Source: Podocnemis expansa (taxonomy: Eukaryota; Chordata; Testudines; Podocnemididae). Taken from it: a DNA stretch of 64,000 nt. The notes beneath the pieces were generated by a model that saw only the letters and a list, made by a program, of their open reading frames with translations, was not told the DNA's origin and did no database searches. Both the position numbers and the translations under genes were made by a program. Location: the NCBI GenBank assembly GCA_007922195.1, contig ML681963.1, positions 60,558,711 to 60,622,710 on the forward strand, read 5' to 3'. The first letter of the stretch is position 1; each line of letters starts with the position of its first letter. Of this stretch, positions 1 to 9,991 are shown in pieces.

Positions 1-618
1 CTGGTCTGCTAACTCCACTTTGTTCTGTGAACATTGTGAATTTTGATTGCAAAACTATCATGCCTTCACTGTTGTCTTTTGGTTTCCATTTTGTCCTGGG
101 AATGTAGGAGGTGTTCATAGAGAGTTAACTATGGAGCACAAGCAAGAGATTGGAACTGTCTGATCAAATGAAAGACCCCTAGCGAGGGTGCCATTTCTGA
201 TTTTGGGGGGTGGACAATTTTAGCGATGATTCCTGGGACTACTTAGGCACCTGAAAGCTCTAGTTATTTTGCAGAAAACAACTTAGAAACTGGCTGACAG
301 GAGCACTGTATCTAATTCCTATACACAGAGAGAAAACTTAACAAATATTTAACCCCTTCAGTTCTAATGCTAACATGTTCTGACATCTGGTGGCACATCA
401 CTTAAGGCAGACTGGTTAGTTTTAAAATTTTAATGTCTGTTCTTACTTTCGAAGACAACAATTGTAGAGAAATCTAGATTATTTTCTATCATTAAGACTA
501 CTTACTTTTTGTGGTTCACCAAGCTTGGAATAGATCATTCAATTTCTGGAAATATCCTAGTAGGGCAAGGTGCCATGAGTGTATACTGTACCTGCCTGAG
601 ACTAAGGGGGAGTTATAA
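1..618. other. noncoding, no gene seen
   Basis: This AT-rich stretch has no convincing reading frame, splice pattern or recognised repeat. It is taken as unique sequence downstream of ESRRB. Confidence 0.5.
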
Positions 619-901
619 TACAGTAAAATCTCAGCGGTACAAACACCTGGGAAATGAAGGCTCTTCGTAACTCTGAACAAAAGGAAGCTTAGGGTTGTTC
701 TTTCAAAAGTTTACATTGACATAAAACAGTTTTGAAATTTTACCATGCAGAAGAAAAATGCTGCATTTAACCATCTTAAGCTAAACGAAATGAGCACAGA
801 AACAGTTTTCTTACCTTGTCAAATCTCTCTTTAAACCTTAAACTGTCCCTTTCTTTTTCTAATAGTTTACATCTAACACAACTCTGTACTCTATTTGCCC
901 T

Positions 902-1847
902 TGTAGCAGGAAGGTACAGCCCCTCTTGGAGATAGCCCAGAAGGATCTGCTGGACTGCACGGGGGCGAAGCCAGGAGTGGCCTGTCAATCAGGCTGGAAG
1001 CAGCGAGGCGGGACAGGAAGTATAAAAAGGGAGGCAGCCAGCTCAGTTCAGCTCAAGCCACTGAAGGGGAAGGATGTATCTCTGTTCCCTCCTGACCCTG
1101 GGCTGCCCTGTGGGAAACTGGGCTCTGGCCTACAGACTGGGTGTTAGCTGTCTATGGTCAGAGACTGGGAGATCATGCCTGAGCCCTGGGCTGCCAGAAG
1201 CCCTGAGGAGGAGCCACTAGTGGGGAAACCTGTTGGTGGCCATGAGTCACCTCCCACTGGGGACCCTGAGCCTCTGCCCACTTCTTGTGACTTAGAGGAA
1301 CTATCTCTGGCTGCTGAGGACTCCTGGCCTGCAAGATGTGCAACCTAGAGGAGTTGCCATCTGCTGATGAACCTGAGGGGCTACCAGACCTGCCATTGCC
1401 TAATGAGATGGAGGGGTTCTGCAACCTACCCTGGGGTGACTACCCTCAGGAGCCAGTGGATGAGGTACTGCTGGGACATGGGTCCAGGAGTGACTGGGGG
1501 GTGTGGGTCTCAACCCTCTGCTATGGGCCACACCTCAGGGTCAGTGTGTTGTGGCTGGGACCCTGATGACCTCTGCACAGATGCCTCAGGCCCTGGCAGG
1601 GAGCTGGGCTGGGACACAGTGGAGTTGTGTGACCCTATGCCTCTGCTGATTCCTCTCCCTACACTGAGTGCCCTTGTGGATTGTGAATTTTAGAGGTAGC
1701 ACTGCCAATCCCCTCCCCCTATCCTAAAAACTTTGTTGTGACTTTGCTCTGCCAAGGAGCTAGAGACTTGGTGATCCTGCCCTACAAAGGGCAAGAGACC
1801 CTGGTTGGCTGCCGCTCCCCCACAGGAGGTTGAGTGGCTGTGTTACA
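902..1847 (+). mobile_element. probable solo LTR nested in the Tigger element
   Basis: The block begins TGTAGCAGG and ends GTGTTACA, so it has TG...CA ends, and it splits the Tigger sequence, which resumes in a T-rich stretch just to the right. A TATA box lies about 120 bases in. Two overlapping short frames between about 1154 and 1560 repeat an LEEL-containing acidic motif, but they are frameshifted and match no family I know. No clear target duplication or AATAAA signal was seen, so the LTR call is an inference; it could be another kind of insertion. Confidence 0.45.
1021..1030 (+). promoter_or_regulatory. TATA box of the LTR-like block
   Basis: TATAAAAAGG is a strong TATA match. It sits inside the LTR-like insertion after a GC-rich stretch, the usual place for a retroelement promoter. 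Activity is not implied. Confidence 0.45.
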
Positions 1848-1954
1848 TTTTTTTTTTGTCTCTGCTGATGCCTGATTGTGTACATCTGGTTTAAAAGGTG
1901 TGTGGATCACTCATCAGTTTGTAACTCTGGTGTTTGTAAATCAGTTCTACTGTA

Positions 1955-2669
1955 CTCCAAATAATAAGTAGACTAGAAATTGATTCCAAACAGGAGAGAA
2001 ACTGACACTTTCAAGTCACTTTCATAGTACTGCCAACCCCAAATGCTCAAAGGTGCTGAGTCAGGCACACTAAACATCATGAGGTTGGCTTAAAATCATA
2101 CGATTATGTAAAATGGTAGACTTGGTGTTCTTTATATGTGTTCTTTGCTTTTTGAGCCTTTAAGGTGCACTGGGGTCATGTTCTAAAGCTTTCTCCACAG
2201 CCATGAGAGCTAGGAACTTATTTTTATTTCAAGTACAAAGGCTGAAATCATCAATATCCACTTGATTCCAGGAGATGGGGCTTTAAGGTGGTCAGCAGGT
2301 GGTGCAAGTAGATCCTGAGGTGGCAGAGCTCCCCCTCCCATCCAACCTCTGAGAGATGGATGCTAAAACTATGCACTACACTCAGATTTGTGCTTTTTAA
2401 GAGAGGAAACATTGCCATTCTAGGGTGCCCAGGGAACACTGCGTGACTTCCCAGGATACTGGGTGGGGGCTCGAGCTGCTAGTATTGTTACATTGGGAAC
2501 CTCTACATGTAGAATCCAACCCGCTGCTGCTGCTGCTGCTGTCTTGGCCTGAGGAAAGGTCACAGGGAGAAAACAGGAAAGGAAAATAAACGCACTGGAG
2601 CTCTGGGCTGCTCTTCCCCTTAAAGTTGGAGGGTGAAATCTTCAGCTCTTTAAACAGATAAAGCTTCTA
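1955..2669. other. noncoding with a short (GCT)n run
   Basis: There is no supported gene. A short GCT trinucleotide run lies at 2523-2541. Otherwise nothing is recognised. Confidence 0.45.
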
Positions 2670-3047
2670 GGGTATGTCTACAATGGAGTCTCTGTTAAGT
2701 CAACTTAACAAGGTCAACTTTAAGTCAATGTGAAGTCAACCTTGTTAAGTCAACTAAGAGCATCCACTTTCAAAACTCCTGTAGCCTGCCCACATCCACA
2801 CTGGCAGCTGCTAGGTCACCTTAACTCTTCAGTTGACCTTATGTCAACATAAGGGCTATGGTCCATCTATCCTTGCTTAAGTTGACTTAAGGTCAACTTA
2901 AGCATTAAGTGAACCTTAAGAGGTGATGTTAAGTCAACTTAAGGAAGCACTTCAGTTGACTTAATGAATTCCCAATGTGGATAGAACTTTCCTTAGGTCG
3001 ATTTAGGGAAGGTTAAGTTGACCTAAGGCTCTAGTGTAAACATACCC
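2670..3047. mobile_element. PIF/Harbinger-like MITE, TTAAGTCAACTTAA type
   Basis: The ends are GGGTATGTCTACA and its inverted partner TGTAAACATACCC. The flanking triplets are CTA on the left and TTA on the right, close to the 3-bp TWA-like duplications of PIF/Harbinger elements. The interior is almost entirely variants of the palindrome TTAAGTCAACTTAA in both orientations. It has no coding capacity. The same ends and interior occur on the long element at 5280-7843. Confidence 0.75.
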
Positions 3048-3474
3048 TTAGTGCTGTCAGCATCTCCAGTTAGTTGTTGTTGAGCACATGTTAATAATAC
3101 ACTTAATACTTGTAGCCATCTTATCCCAGGCTACACACTTTGTATTCATGCATTTCAGGAGTGCATTTTCTGGCATGTTCTGAACAGTGCTAAGTAAACA
3201 GATGATGCCCAACAAATAATCAAGTCATGACAATAATTGACTTTTAGGACTCTGTGGATCTGATTTCTGATCTGTTCTAGAACTGGTGTGAATACAGCTG
3301 AAATCCTAAGAATGTGAGGCATAAAAACATCTGATACCTATACAACACTTTCTCATTCCTTCCTCTTCTCAAACACAGAGCAAAAAAAGCTATAATAAAA
3401 TGCCTTTCTGTTGAAATGTAAAATTGCACAGCACCCATTCTACCATCCACTAAAGGGTGAAACCTGCCACCCCT

Positions 3475-3600
3475 TGGGCGTTAGATGCTGTCCTCTCATT
3501 CTCTTCATCCTTCTTGACCTCTCTGCTGCTTTTCATGCAGTCAGCCCTGACATCCTTCCTGATCAGTTGGGACCATTTGTTTGCATCTCAGAGAACTATT
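3475..3600 (+). mobile_element. L2-like LINE remnant (RT motif)
   Basis: The frame here reads LLDLSAAF followed by a short spacer and DILPDQL, which matches the reverse-transcriptase motif (LDLSAAFDTVDHDILL-like) of L2/L3 LINEs. Only this ancient fragment is recognisable. The sequence from 3051 to it shows nothing else. Confidence 0.5.
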
Positions 3601-3675
3601 CTTTGTTTTGCTCCCTTCTGAAGAATGCAGTAGGGAGAGAGACTGGTCCAGTGGATAGGAAAAGTGCCCTCAAGT

Positions 3676-4507
3676 GCTATATCTACACTAGAGGCTTAAG
3701 TCAACTTAAGCAAACCCAGAGCTATACTTAAGCATTTGCTTAAGTCAACTTAACTTTTGCCCTGTAAATCGACTTAAGCTTTTAAGTCAACTTTACAGCG
3801 CAGGAAACCCTGGGCCCTACCTCCTGCCCTGCTCCTGGTCCTGATTGGCCTCATGAACCCTGATCAGGCTTTGGGGGCCTGAATCTGGCTCCCAGCCCCT
3901 TGCTGCAGGCTGCGCTGGCTAGGAGCTGGTTTCTACCTCCTGCAGCAAGGGGCACAGAAACCAATCTAGCTGTGAGCCCTTTGCAGCAAGGGGTTTGGAA
4001 CCTGACCTGACCCTGAGCCACTTGCTGCTGTGGGCAGGTAGCGCAAACTAGTCAATTCCTATGAGCCTGTGAAATTGAATAGGTTCCAAGCCACTTGGCC
4101 ATGGTGGCAAGCCACTCAGGGCCAGATCAAGCTCTGAGCTGGCTCTTAGCCCCTGCAGCAAGGGGCTGGGGGCCAGATTGGCCTCCAAGCCCCTCTCTGC
4201 AGGCCACAGGAACCAGCTGCCAGTCCCTGCCACCTGCAGAGAGGGGGTGGGAGCTCAATGGGGCTTCCAGCCCTTTGCTGCTACCCCCTGCCAGGGGGTG
4301 TGAGTCAGATCAGGCTCCTAGCCCCTTGCTGAGGGTGGTAGGAGCTGTCTCCCAGCCCTACAGCCTGCAGCAGGGAGCTGGAAGTTGGTTCTGGCTCCCA
4401 GCTGCTTGCCTGTGGCCCAGAGCCAGATTCAGCTCTGGGAGCCCAATCAGGACCGGGGGTGGGGCAGCCCCAGTTATGGCTGCACTGTATCCAGTGCAGA
4501 CATACCC
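3676..4507. mobile_element. MITE with GC-rich repeat core
   Basis: The left end (GCTATATCTACACTAGAGGC) and right end (GTGCAGACATACCC) are degenerate versions of the GGGTATGTCTACACT terminus. TTAAGTCAACTTAA palindromes follow the left end. From about 3800 to 4440 the core is GC-rich and made of repeated blocks around GGCTCCCAGCCCCTTGCTGC. Open frames in this core are composition artefacts and are not called. Confidence 0.6.
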
Positions 4508-4747
4508 TGAAGTTGACTTCCAAGGGCCCCAAATATAGGTGTAGTCAAAGACCTTGGTTCCACTTCCTGCTCTTGACTTCCTCTGTGATCTCAGACCAGT
4601 GCCTTAGGAGAATTTCAAAGGTTTCCAGGCACCCAAAGATGTAGCTAGGCATCCAGTGAGGTTTACAAAGCACCTAACCTTCTAAGATCTTTCAAACATT
4701 TCACTAGATGCCTAAATATCTTTGAAAACCTGGTCCATAATCTCTCT

Positions 4748-5228
4748 GGTTATGTCTACACTAGCACTACGTCCATACTTAGGCAGTTCAATCAATTTAA
4801 TAAAATCACCACAAATTGTTTAATTGATTAACATGTCCCCACTAGAAACTCAAATTGAACTAGCATGTCCATGGACAGGACTTCCTAGTCCATTTTAGGA
4901 GAAGGGCACCCTGGGAGCTATGGCAATATGGCCTCCTAGAAAGGTCATGCCCCCACCCAATATATAGGAAAAGGACAGCACCCTGGGAAGAAGAGCAGAA
5001 GTATAAAATCAACAGTTAAATCATAACATGTCCACACAGTTATTTCAAAATAAGTTTCAATTTAACTGTCATTTCAATATAATACATTTTATTATATCAA
5101 AATGACTTTCCTTATTGCAAGATAAGGGAGCTCCTTATCTCGATATAAGGAAAGGTAGTGTGGACCTGCAATCTCTTAAATTGAACTAATCTGTATTATT
5201 TTGATTTAAAGACTGCGTGGACATACCC
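4748..5228. mobile_element. MITE related to the 45675-47163 element
   Basis: The ends are GGTTATGTCTACACT and GTGGACATACCC. The block after the left end, with CATGTCCATGGACAGGAC and later a CTAGAAAGGTCATGCC-like stretch, is shared with the left part of the element at 45675, so these are two members of one family. The right part has TTATATCGA-like palindromes. No gene is present. Between it and the next element (5229-5279) are two more TTAAGTCGACTTAA palindromes. Confidence 0.6.
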
Positions 5229-5542
5229 TAGGGGCTTAAGTCGACTTAAATCCCCTTATGTCGACTTAAGTAAAGCCTAGGCTACGTTTGCAATTTAAGT
5301 CAACTTAAGTGCTTGCTTAAGTTGACAACTCTCACTTTTAAAGTCAACTTAATGATTAAGTTGACTTAAGCCAATGTAGCCTGGAATTTTGCTTTTAAGT
5401 TGATTTGATTGGCCTCCAGGCCATCTGAAAATCTTCCTGGCAATGAGGAAGTGCCTGCCCTGGCCAATCCCAGGGCAGGATACAGCCCAGCCCACCCTTC
5501 TTCATAGCCAGAGCTAGCTGGTGCTCCAGCTGTGTTGGAGTC

Positions 5543-6700
5543 ATGTTGGAGGGCAGAGCCAGTCAGGCCAGAAAGCAGGCCCCATCCTGGACCCACCAGG
5601 AGATCTTGGATCTCCTGGTTATTTGAGGGGATGAACCCATACACTCCTGACACCAGGGCAGCCAGACGAACTGGAAGGTGTATAGGGGCATCTCTGAGGC
5701 CCTGGTGAGGAAGGGCCACACCTGCGCTACCCAACAAGTGTAAGTGAAGATTAAGGACCTTCGTCAGGACCACCACAGGGCCCAGGAGGCCAGGCGGTGT
5801 TCAGGGGCAGCCACCACCACATGCTTCTACTACACAGAGCTCCAGAGCTTCCTGGGTCAGGAGGCTGACACCCAGCCAGTCCACACTCTCAACAACACCA
5901 AGCCTTCCTCCCAAGACAATGACCAGGAGGAGTGCTTGGTAGATGAGGATGTGGTGCTTAGCTGGGGGGCAGACCAGCATGCCACCACAGGTCATCGTGC
6001 TGGCCCTGGGCAGTGCCACTTCAGAGCTGTTCCCTGCTCTGATGCCAACCCTGGGAACACAGGTGGAGGCACCCCCTGCAGAGGAAGACCCAAGTGAGGG
6101 GACATCACACCAGACCCCTGGTGAGTGCTCCCAGCCTGTGGGCATGGTGAGGCAGGCAGCAGGTCCAGGCAGGATCCTGGGGGGGGGGAGTGCGGAGGCC
6201 CTCCCATAGGGGCAGGGTCCCATGTGGCAGGGGGACCCTGAGTTGAATGGGGTGGGGGCCTGGCAGGAGATGGGGTGGGGCAACAGTAGCTGGAGTGCCA
6301 AGGCCAGACACCATGTACCTGATACCACTGGCACATGTCCTCAGGAGAGACTCCCGGGGCAGGGCTGCCTGGGGCTCACCTCCCTGGATACTGCACCCAC
6401 CCCGTGCAGCACAACATAGCAGCGTATACTTAGGGGTTCCTTCCCTGAAAGACAGGGAGTGGGATGGACATGGACCAACAGCTGCTGTCTGCCTGCACTC
6501 TGTACTACCTAATGGGGGGAACTCTTTCTTTGCTTATCTCTTGCAGACACTGCACCCATGACACTGGCCACTCCTGGGGTTTGTCCAGCCCCAACCAGGA
6601 AGAGGAGGGGTCATCAATCCAGGGAGAAGATCCTCAAGGACCATGTCCAGGTCATGGAGCATGCTGAGGTGAATCTCAGAGCCTGGCAGGAGGGGTAGAG
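5543..6700 (+). pseudogene. Harbinger Myb/SANT-like DNA-binding protein, decayed
   Basis: In Harbinger transposons this second protein binds DNA and helps bring the transposase to the ends. From an ATG at 5543 the frame reads a SANT-type start WTHQEILDLLVI, then NWKVYRGISEALVRKGHTCA, then VKIKDLRQDHHRAQEARRC, in the order of the Myb/SANT fold. Three in-frame stops interrupt it (after LVI, after PIHS, before VKIK) and a frameshift follows before about 5943. A likely intron runs from the donor CTG/GTGAGT at 6121 to the acceptor CTCTTGCAG ending at 6546. Exon 2 continues in phase with TRKRRGHQSREKILKDHVQV, typical of the family's C-terminal part, and stops near 6700. An AATAAA follows at 6996. 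Confidence 0.75.
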
Positions 6701-6995
6701 AGAACAAGAACGCTCACTGCAGGGTCAAGCAGGCCCAGATGGACTGCCTCCTGGACCTCATGGAGCGCTAGACCCGTGCCCCAGAGTCCCAGATAGCCTG
6801 GGCCCAGGGCTCTCGGTGGGCTGAGGATCCTGCTGCCTGGGACCCCAGCAGCAGCACCTGTCACCACATGCAGGCCTGGGACCTGCTGGCCTGAGGCTAC
6901 TTGGCACCTGCCCTCCCCAACCATTTCATTCCCAAGCCCCCTCATGGCTTCCATCCCACACCCCTGTCAGCTCCCTCCCCACATCCCCCCTAGTA

Positions 6996-7045
6996 AATAA
7001 AACACACATTACACCGTTAGCCTGTGTCTTGAGCATCATTTTATT
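6996..7045. terminator. back-to-back polyadenylation signals
   Basis: AATAAA at 6996-7001 serves the plus-strand Myb-like gene. TTTATT at 7040-7045, which is AATAAA on the minus strand, serves the transposase gene. Only 38 bases separate them, as expected between two tightly convergent genes. Confidence 0.6.
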
Positions 7046-7049
7046 GTGT

Positions 7050-7551
7050 TGGCTGTGGAGAGACAGGTGGGAGGAGTTGTGGGGCAGGAACATGTGGGTG
7101 GGGGTCGTGATGGTGCTTAGGAGACTCAGCCCCAGGACAGCCCCCACACTGGCCTTGCTGATACCAAACTGGTGGACAATGGAGTGGTAGGAGTCCAGGG
7201 TTACCATCTTCCAGAGGGAAATGGAAACTTGCTCATCCATGGGCTGGGTGTGTTGGAGCCGAGTGTCAGTGCACTGCAGAATGGGGTGAGCTCAGTGACC
7301 AGCTCAAAGCAGGCGCTCTTCCTCATCTGCAGATTCTGCAGCCGCTGTTGGTCGTCCCAGGTGGTGAAAATGATCTGGTGCCACCAATCACTACTGGTTT
7401 CCTGTGCCCAGATGCATGGGTGCACCGAGGGCACTTGTCCACACCAGCTCCCAGGTTTGGCAGGAGCTTGTTCTGCTGTCATGTGGCACCTGCTCCAGAG
7501 CCAGAGGAGTCTGGCCAAGGCACAGAGGTGTGGGGTGCTCTGCTGGCACAT
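7050..7551 (-). pseudogene. Harbinger transposase, N-terminal fragment
   Basis: The minus strand reads SSDWWHQIIFTTWDDQQRLQ followed by NLQMRKSACFELVTEL, the N-terminal signature of vertebrate Harbinger transposases. After a frameshift near 7200 it continues ISLWKMVTLDSYHSIVHQFG and ISKASVGAVL, the helix-turn-helix part. The frame then runs into unrelated 3' sequence and the polyA signal. The DDE catalytic domain is missing, probably through an internal deletion near 7120. It cannot encode an active enzyme. Confidence 0.75.
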
Positions 7552-7844
7552 TGATGGAGCACATCAGAGTCCCTGACCTCCTCAAGCTCCATCTACCTTG
7601 CCAGGCACAGCAGAGGGTGCTATGCTCACTTCTTTCCTGTTGTAAAGGGGTGGCCAGGGGAGAGGGCACTGTGGGCCAGCTACCACAATGCCCCACTCCT
7701 AGGGCTACCTAGCGACTGCCAGCGTGGATGTAGGCAGTATACTGGCATTTTGAATGTGGATTCTCTAGTTGACTTGGCAAGGTCTATTTTAAAACAGACC
7801 TTGTTAATGTGCCTTAGCTGAGCCCTCCAATGTAGACGCAGCGC

Positions 7845-9060
7845 TGTGCCCCAGCTGTACAGTGGGGATAACAGCACCACTGTACCTGACAGAGAGGCTG
7901 TACTGCTGATGCCACATGCTAGCTCTTCTCTTGGTTTTTGCCCCTTGCTTTTGACTATTAGATCCCTTCACATCTCGCTTTTTTCTGAATGTAACCTTGG
8001 CAGTGTTTCTACTGAGTCCCCTGTGTTCTGTCTTCAAGCCCCTCCCCCTAGTGGGATTCCTGTTTTTACAGGCTCATCTAATAACTGCCAGATCCTTAAT
8101 TTAATTACCAACTCTTTTTTATCTTAATCACTCTCCCTCTGCTTATAAATAAAATGCTGACTCTGTGCCCCAGGGGCACAAGTTGGGAGCAGCACCTCTC
8201 CTCTGCAGATCTCGCATGTCACACTCTGGCTGTGCTGCAATTAAGAGCTCCCGCTGGGGCTGGGGCATGTGCTAAAATTCAGAGGTCAGAGAAGATGGTA
8301 GGGAAGCCCTCCCATTAGTGGCACCCTTGCCCAATGAGCTAGCTGCTGTGCAGAGAGGCCAAAAACTGTCACGTCCGAGCAAAGTGAGGAAGATGATGAT
8401 AGAGATACAAGGGGCCTAGAACCCTGAAAGGATATGACCCCAATCCTCATCTTCCATAGCCAGCCAAATCCTTAGCAGTCCTCACTCAAAGCTGTGAGCT
8501 GAGGGAGGGATTTCAATGCAGCAAGTGTTTTTTCCCTGGCTGTGTATAGCTTATGTGCTTATTGATGAGTGAAGGGGTTAGAAATTCCTTTGGAAAGCCT
8601 GTGTAACTAGCTTTAATTGTCATGTAGTCCCAAAGTGTCAAATGGTAGGCCAGAGTGGCTACAGCTTCAGTGATACTCTGATAGACCAAAGTATTGTAGC
8701 TACTAGGAGACGTGGGAGATTTGTAATTAGTGTCAGGCCCTAGACATCTGAACTGCAGAGAAGGGGAGCTAGTGACAAGATCTGCTCCTGAGACTGCGTC
8801 TTGAGGCCCAGAGCCAGTTCTTAGCCTCTACCCACTCCCAGCAAGCCTGAGGGCACAGAAGATCCATTCTGGTGAGCATCCATCGGGAAGGAGTGCTTCC
8901 AGGGTTGTAACACTTCTATTGTCTAGCGTTTGCCCCAGCTGAAAAACTGAGGTCTTGTTTCAAGTAAAAAAATAAGTTGACATTGCATGTGTTGATTTGT
9001 AGCTACTGGCTGCCAGCCACACTACCCTGAGCATTTCCAGAGACCTAAGCAGGGCAGTGT
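7845..9060. other. noncoding, no gene seen
   Basis: No convincing exon, RNA gene or recognised repeat was found in this 1.2 kb. Confidence 0.45.
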
Positions 9061-9618
9061 GGGGAGCTGAGTGCCTAGTCTGTCAACTCCCTGCTGGGTG
9101 CCCCACAGGCTGCTGCCAGCAGGCTTCCTTTCCTGTTCCCTCCTAGGAGCCAAGCCTGGGCTTCTCCCATCCTTGTTCTACACCAGGATCAACAGAAAGC
9201 CTGGTGGTTTCCCCATTCTTCCATTTCCAGGGGGAGCAGCCCAGGGCTTCTTGCCCCTGGAGACTGGGATCTGGATGCTTCAGCTTCCTCCCCCTTCACG
9301 AGCCTGCTCTGAGGCAATTTCATGGCTCAGCTGTGAAATTGATTTGGCTGCTCTATTCCCAGGAGGAGCTGGAGGAGATGCTGCCCAGGGCTTTTCCTGC
9401 CAGTTGCCGGGGGCCAACGAGCTTCTTTTGTCCTGGCTTGCAACTGGGTCCAACTGGCCACAGCCTTTCCTGTCCCAGCTCACAGCCAGGAGCAGAGGTC
9501 CAGCTGCTCCAGCTTGCTACAGCACAAGCCTTTGCCCAGCTCCCAGCCTGGAGCGGGAACCAGCTGCCTGGGGTTGCAGGAGCCAGGCTTGAGCTTTTTG
9601 TCGATTTCAAGTGGCATC
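9061..9618. other. GC-rich block of unknown origin
   Basis: This block is markedly richer in GC than its surroundings and repeats words such as CAGGAGCCAGGC and GCCCAGGGCTT. Long frames exist on both strands at once, which is typical of composition rather than coding. It ends in a small hairpin, GTCGATTTCAAGTGGCATCGAC without its last bases being unpaired, just before a Penelope tail. It may be an unclassified insertion. Confidence 0.35.
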
Positions 9619-9626
9619 GACAAGGA

Positions 9627-9844
9627 CAAAAAAACAAGGAGTCATGTGGCACTTAAAGACTAACATTTATTTTTCACATGAGCGTTCGTGGGAGAAAAAT
9701 CCCACTTTGTCAGCTGCTTCAGTGAAGTGGGATTTTCTGCCATGAAAGCTCATGCAAAAAATAAATCTGTTAGTCTTTAAGTGCCACACTACTCCTTGGG
9801 GTTTTTTGCTGGACTAGACTAACACAGCTATCCCTTTGGAAGTT
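9627..9844 (+). mobile_element. Penelope-like palindromic tail
   Basis: The element reads GTGGCACTTAAAGACTAAC, a T-rich spacer, then CATGAGC...AATCCCACTT, followed by the inverted complement back to GTTAGTCTTTAAGTGCCAC and a tail ending CTATCCCTTTGG. It is flanked by GACAAGGA at 9619-9626 and 9845-9852, a target duplication. The right half is the same as the 3' end of the Penelope-like element at 22050-22680. See also 12667-12860 and 26189-26413. Confidence 0.7.
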
Positions 9845-9939
9845 GACAAGGATGACAGCCCTAGCCCCATGTAAGTGTACATATTGACACTGTCTTGCTG
9901 CTACTGAGTCAACAGAAACCCTCAAAAAAAAATAAGGCG

Positions 9940-9941
<2 letters not shown>

Positions 9942-9987
<46 letters not shown>
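9942..9987. repeat. (GT)n microsatellite
   Basis: This is a near-perfect run of about 22 GT units, followed by a short GA/GC-rich stretch. A C homopolymer lies at about 10144-10157. Confidence 0.95.

Positions 9988-9989
<2 letters not shown>

Positions 9990-9991
<2 letters not shown>

Larger units (their letters stand above)
621..1952. mobile_element. Tigger/pogo-like non-autonomous DNA transposon
   Basis: The left end starts CAGTAAAATCTCAGCGGTAC and the right end finishes with GTGTTTGTAAATCAGTTCTACTG, so the termini are imperfect inverted repeats beginning CAGTA. A TA dinucleotide flanks both sides (619-620 and 1953-1954), as expected for Tc1/mariner-class integration. The inner sequence, with GTTGTTCTTTCAAAAGTTTAC, matches a repeat I recognise as common in turtles. 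It has no transposase. A separate block of 946 bases (902-1847) interrupts it. Confidence 0.75.
5280..7843. mobile_element. long PIF/Harbinger transposon, internally decayed
   Basis: The termini (GGCTACGTTTGCA on the left, AATGTAGACGC on the right) and subterminal TTAAGTCAACTTAA palindromes match the short MITEs nearby. The left subterminal block TTGGCCTCCAGGC and the right block with GTGGATGTAGGCAGT recur, almost joined, in the MITE at 11631-12580. Between them lie about 2.3 kb carrying a Myb/SANT-like gene (+) and a transposase fragment (-), the two-gene plan of PIF/Harbinger elements. It therefore looks like an ancestor-type copy of the MITEs. The right boundary is approximate. Confidence 0.75.

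Noticed and set aside
3800..4540. A 147-residue frame with repeated LLPPARG-like words
   Set aside because: It is the repeat core of a MITE, and frames are open on both strands.
9942..9987. A Z-DNA or regulatory role for the GT run
   Set aside because: It is an ordinary microsatellite, and nothing nearby supports a function.
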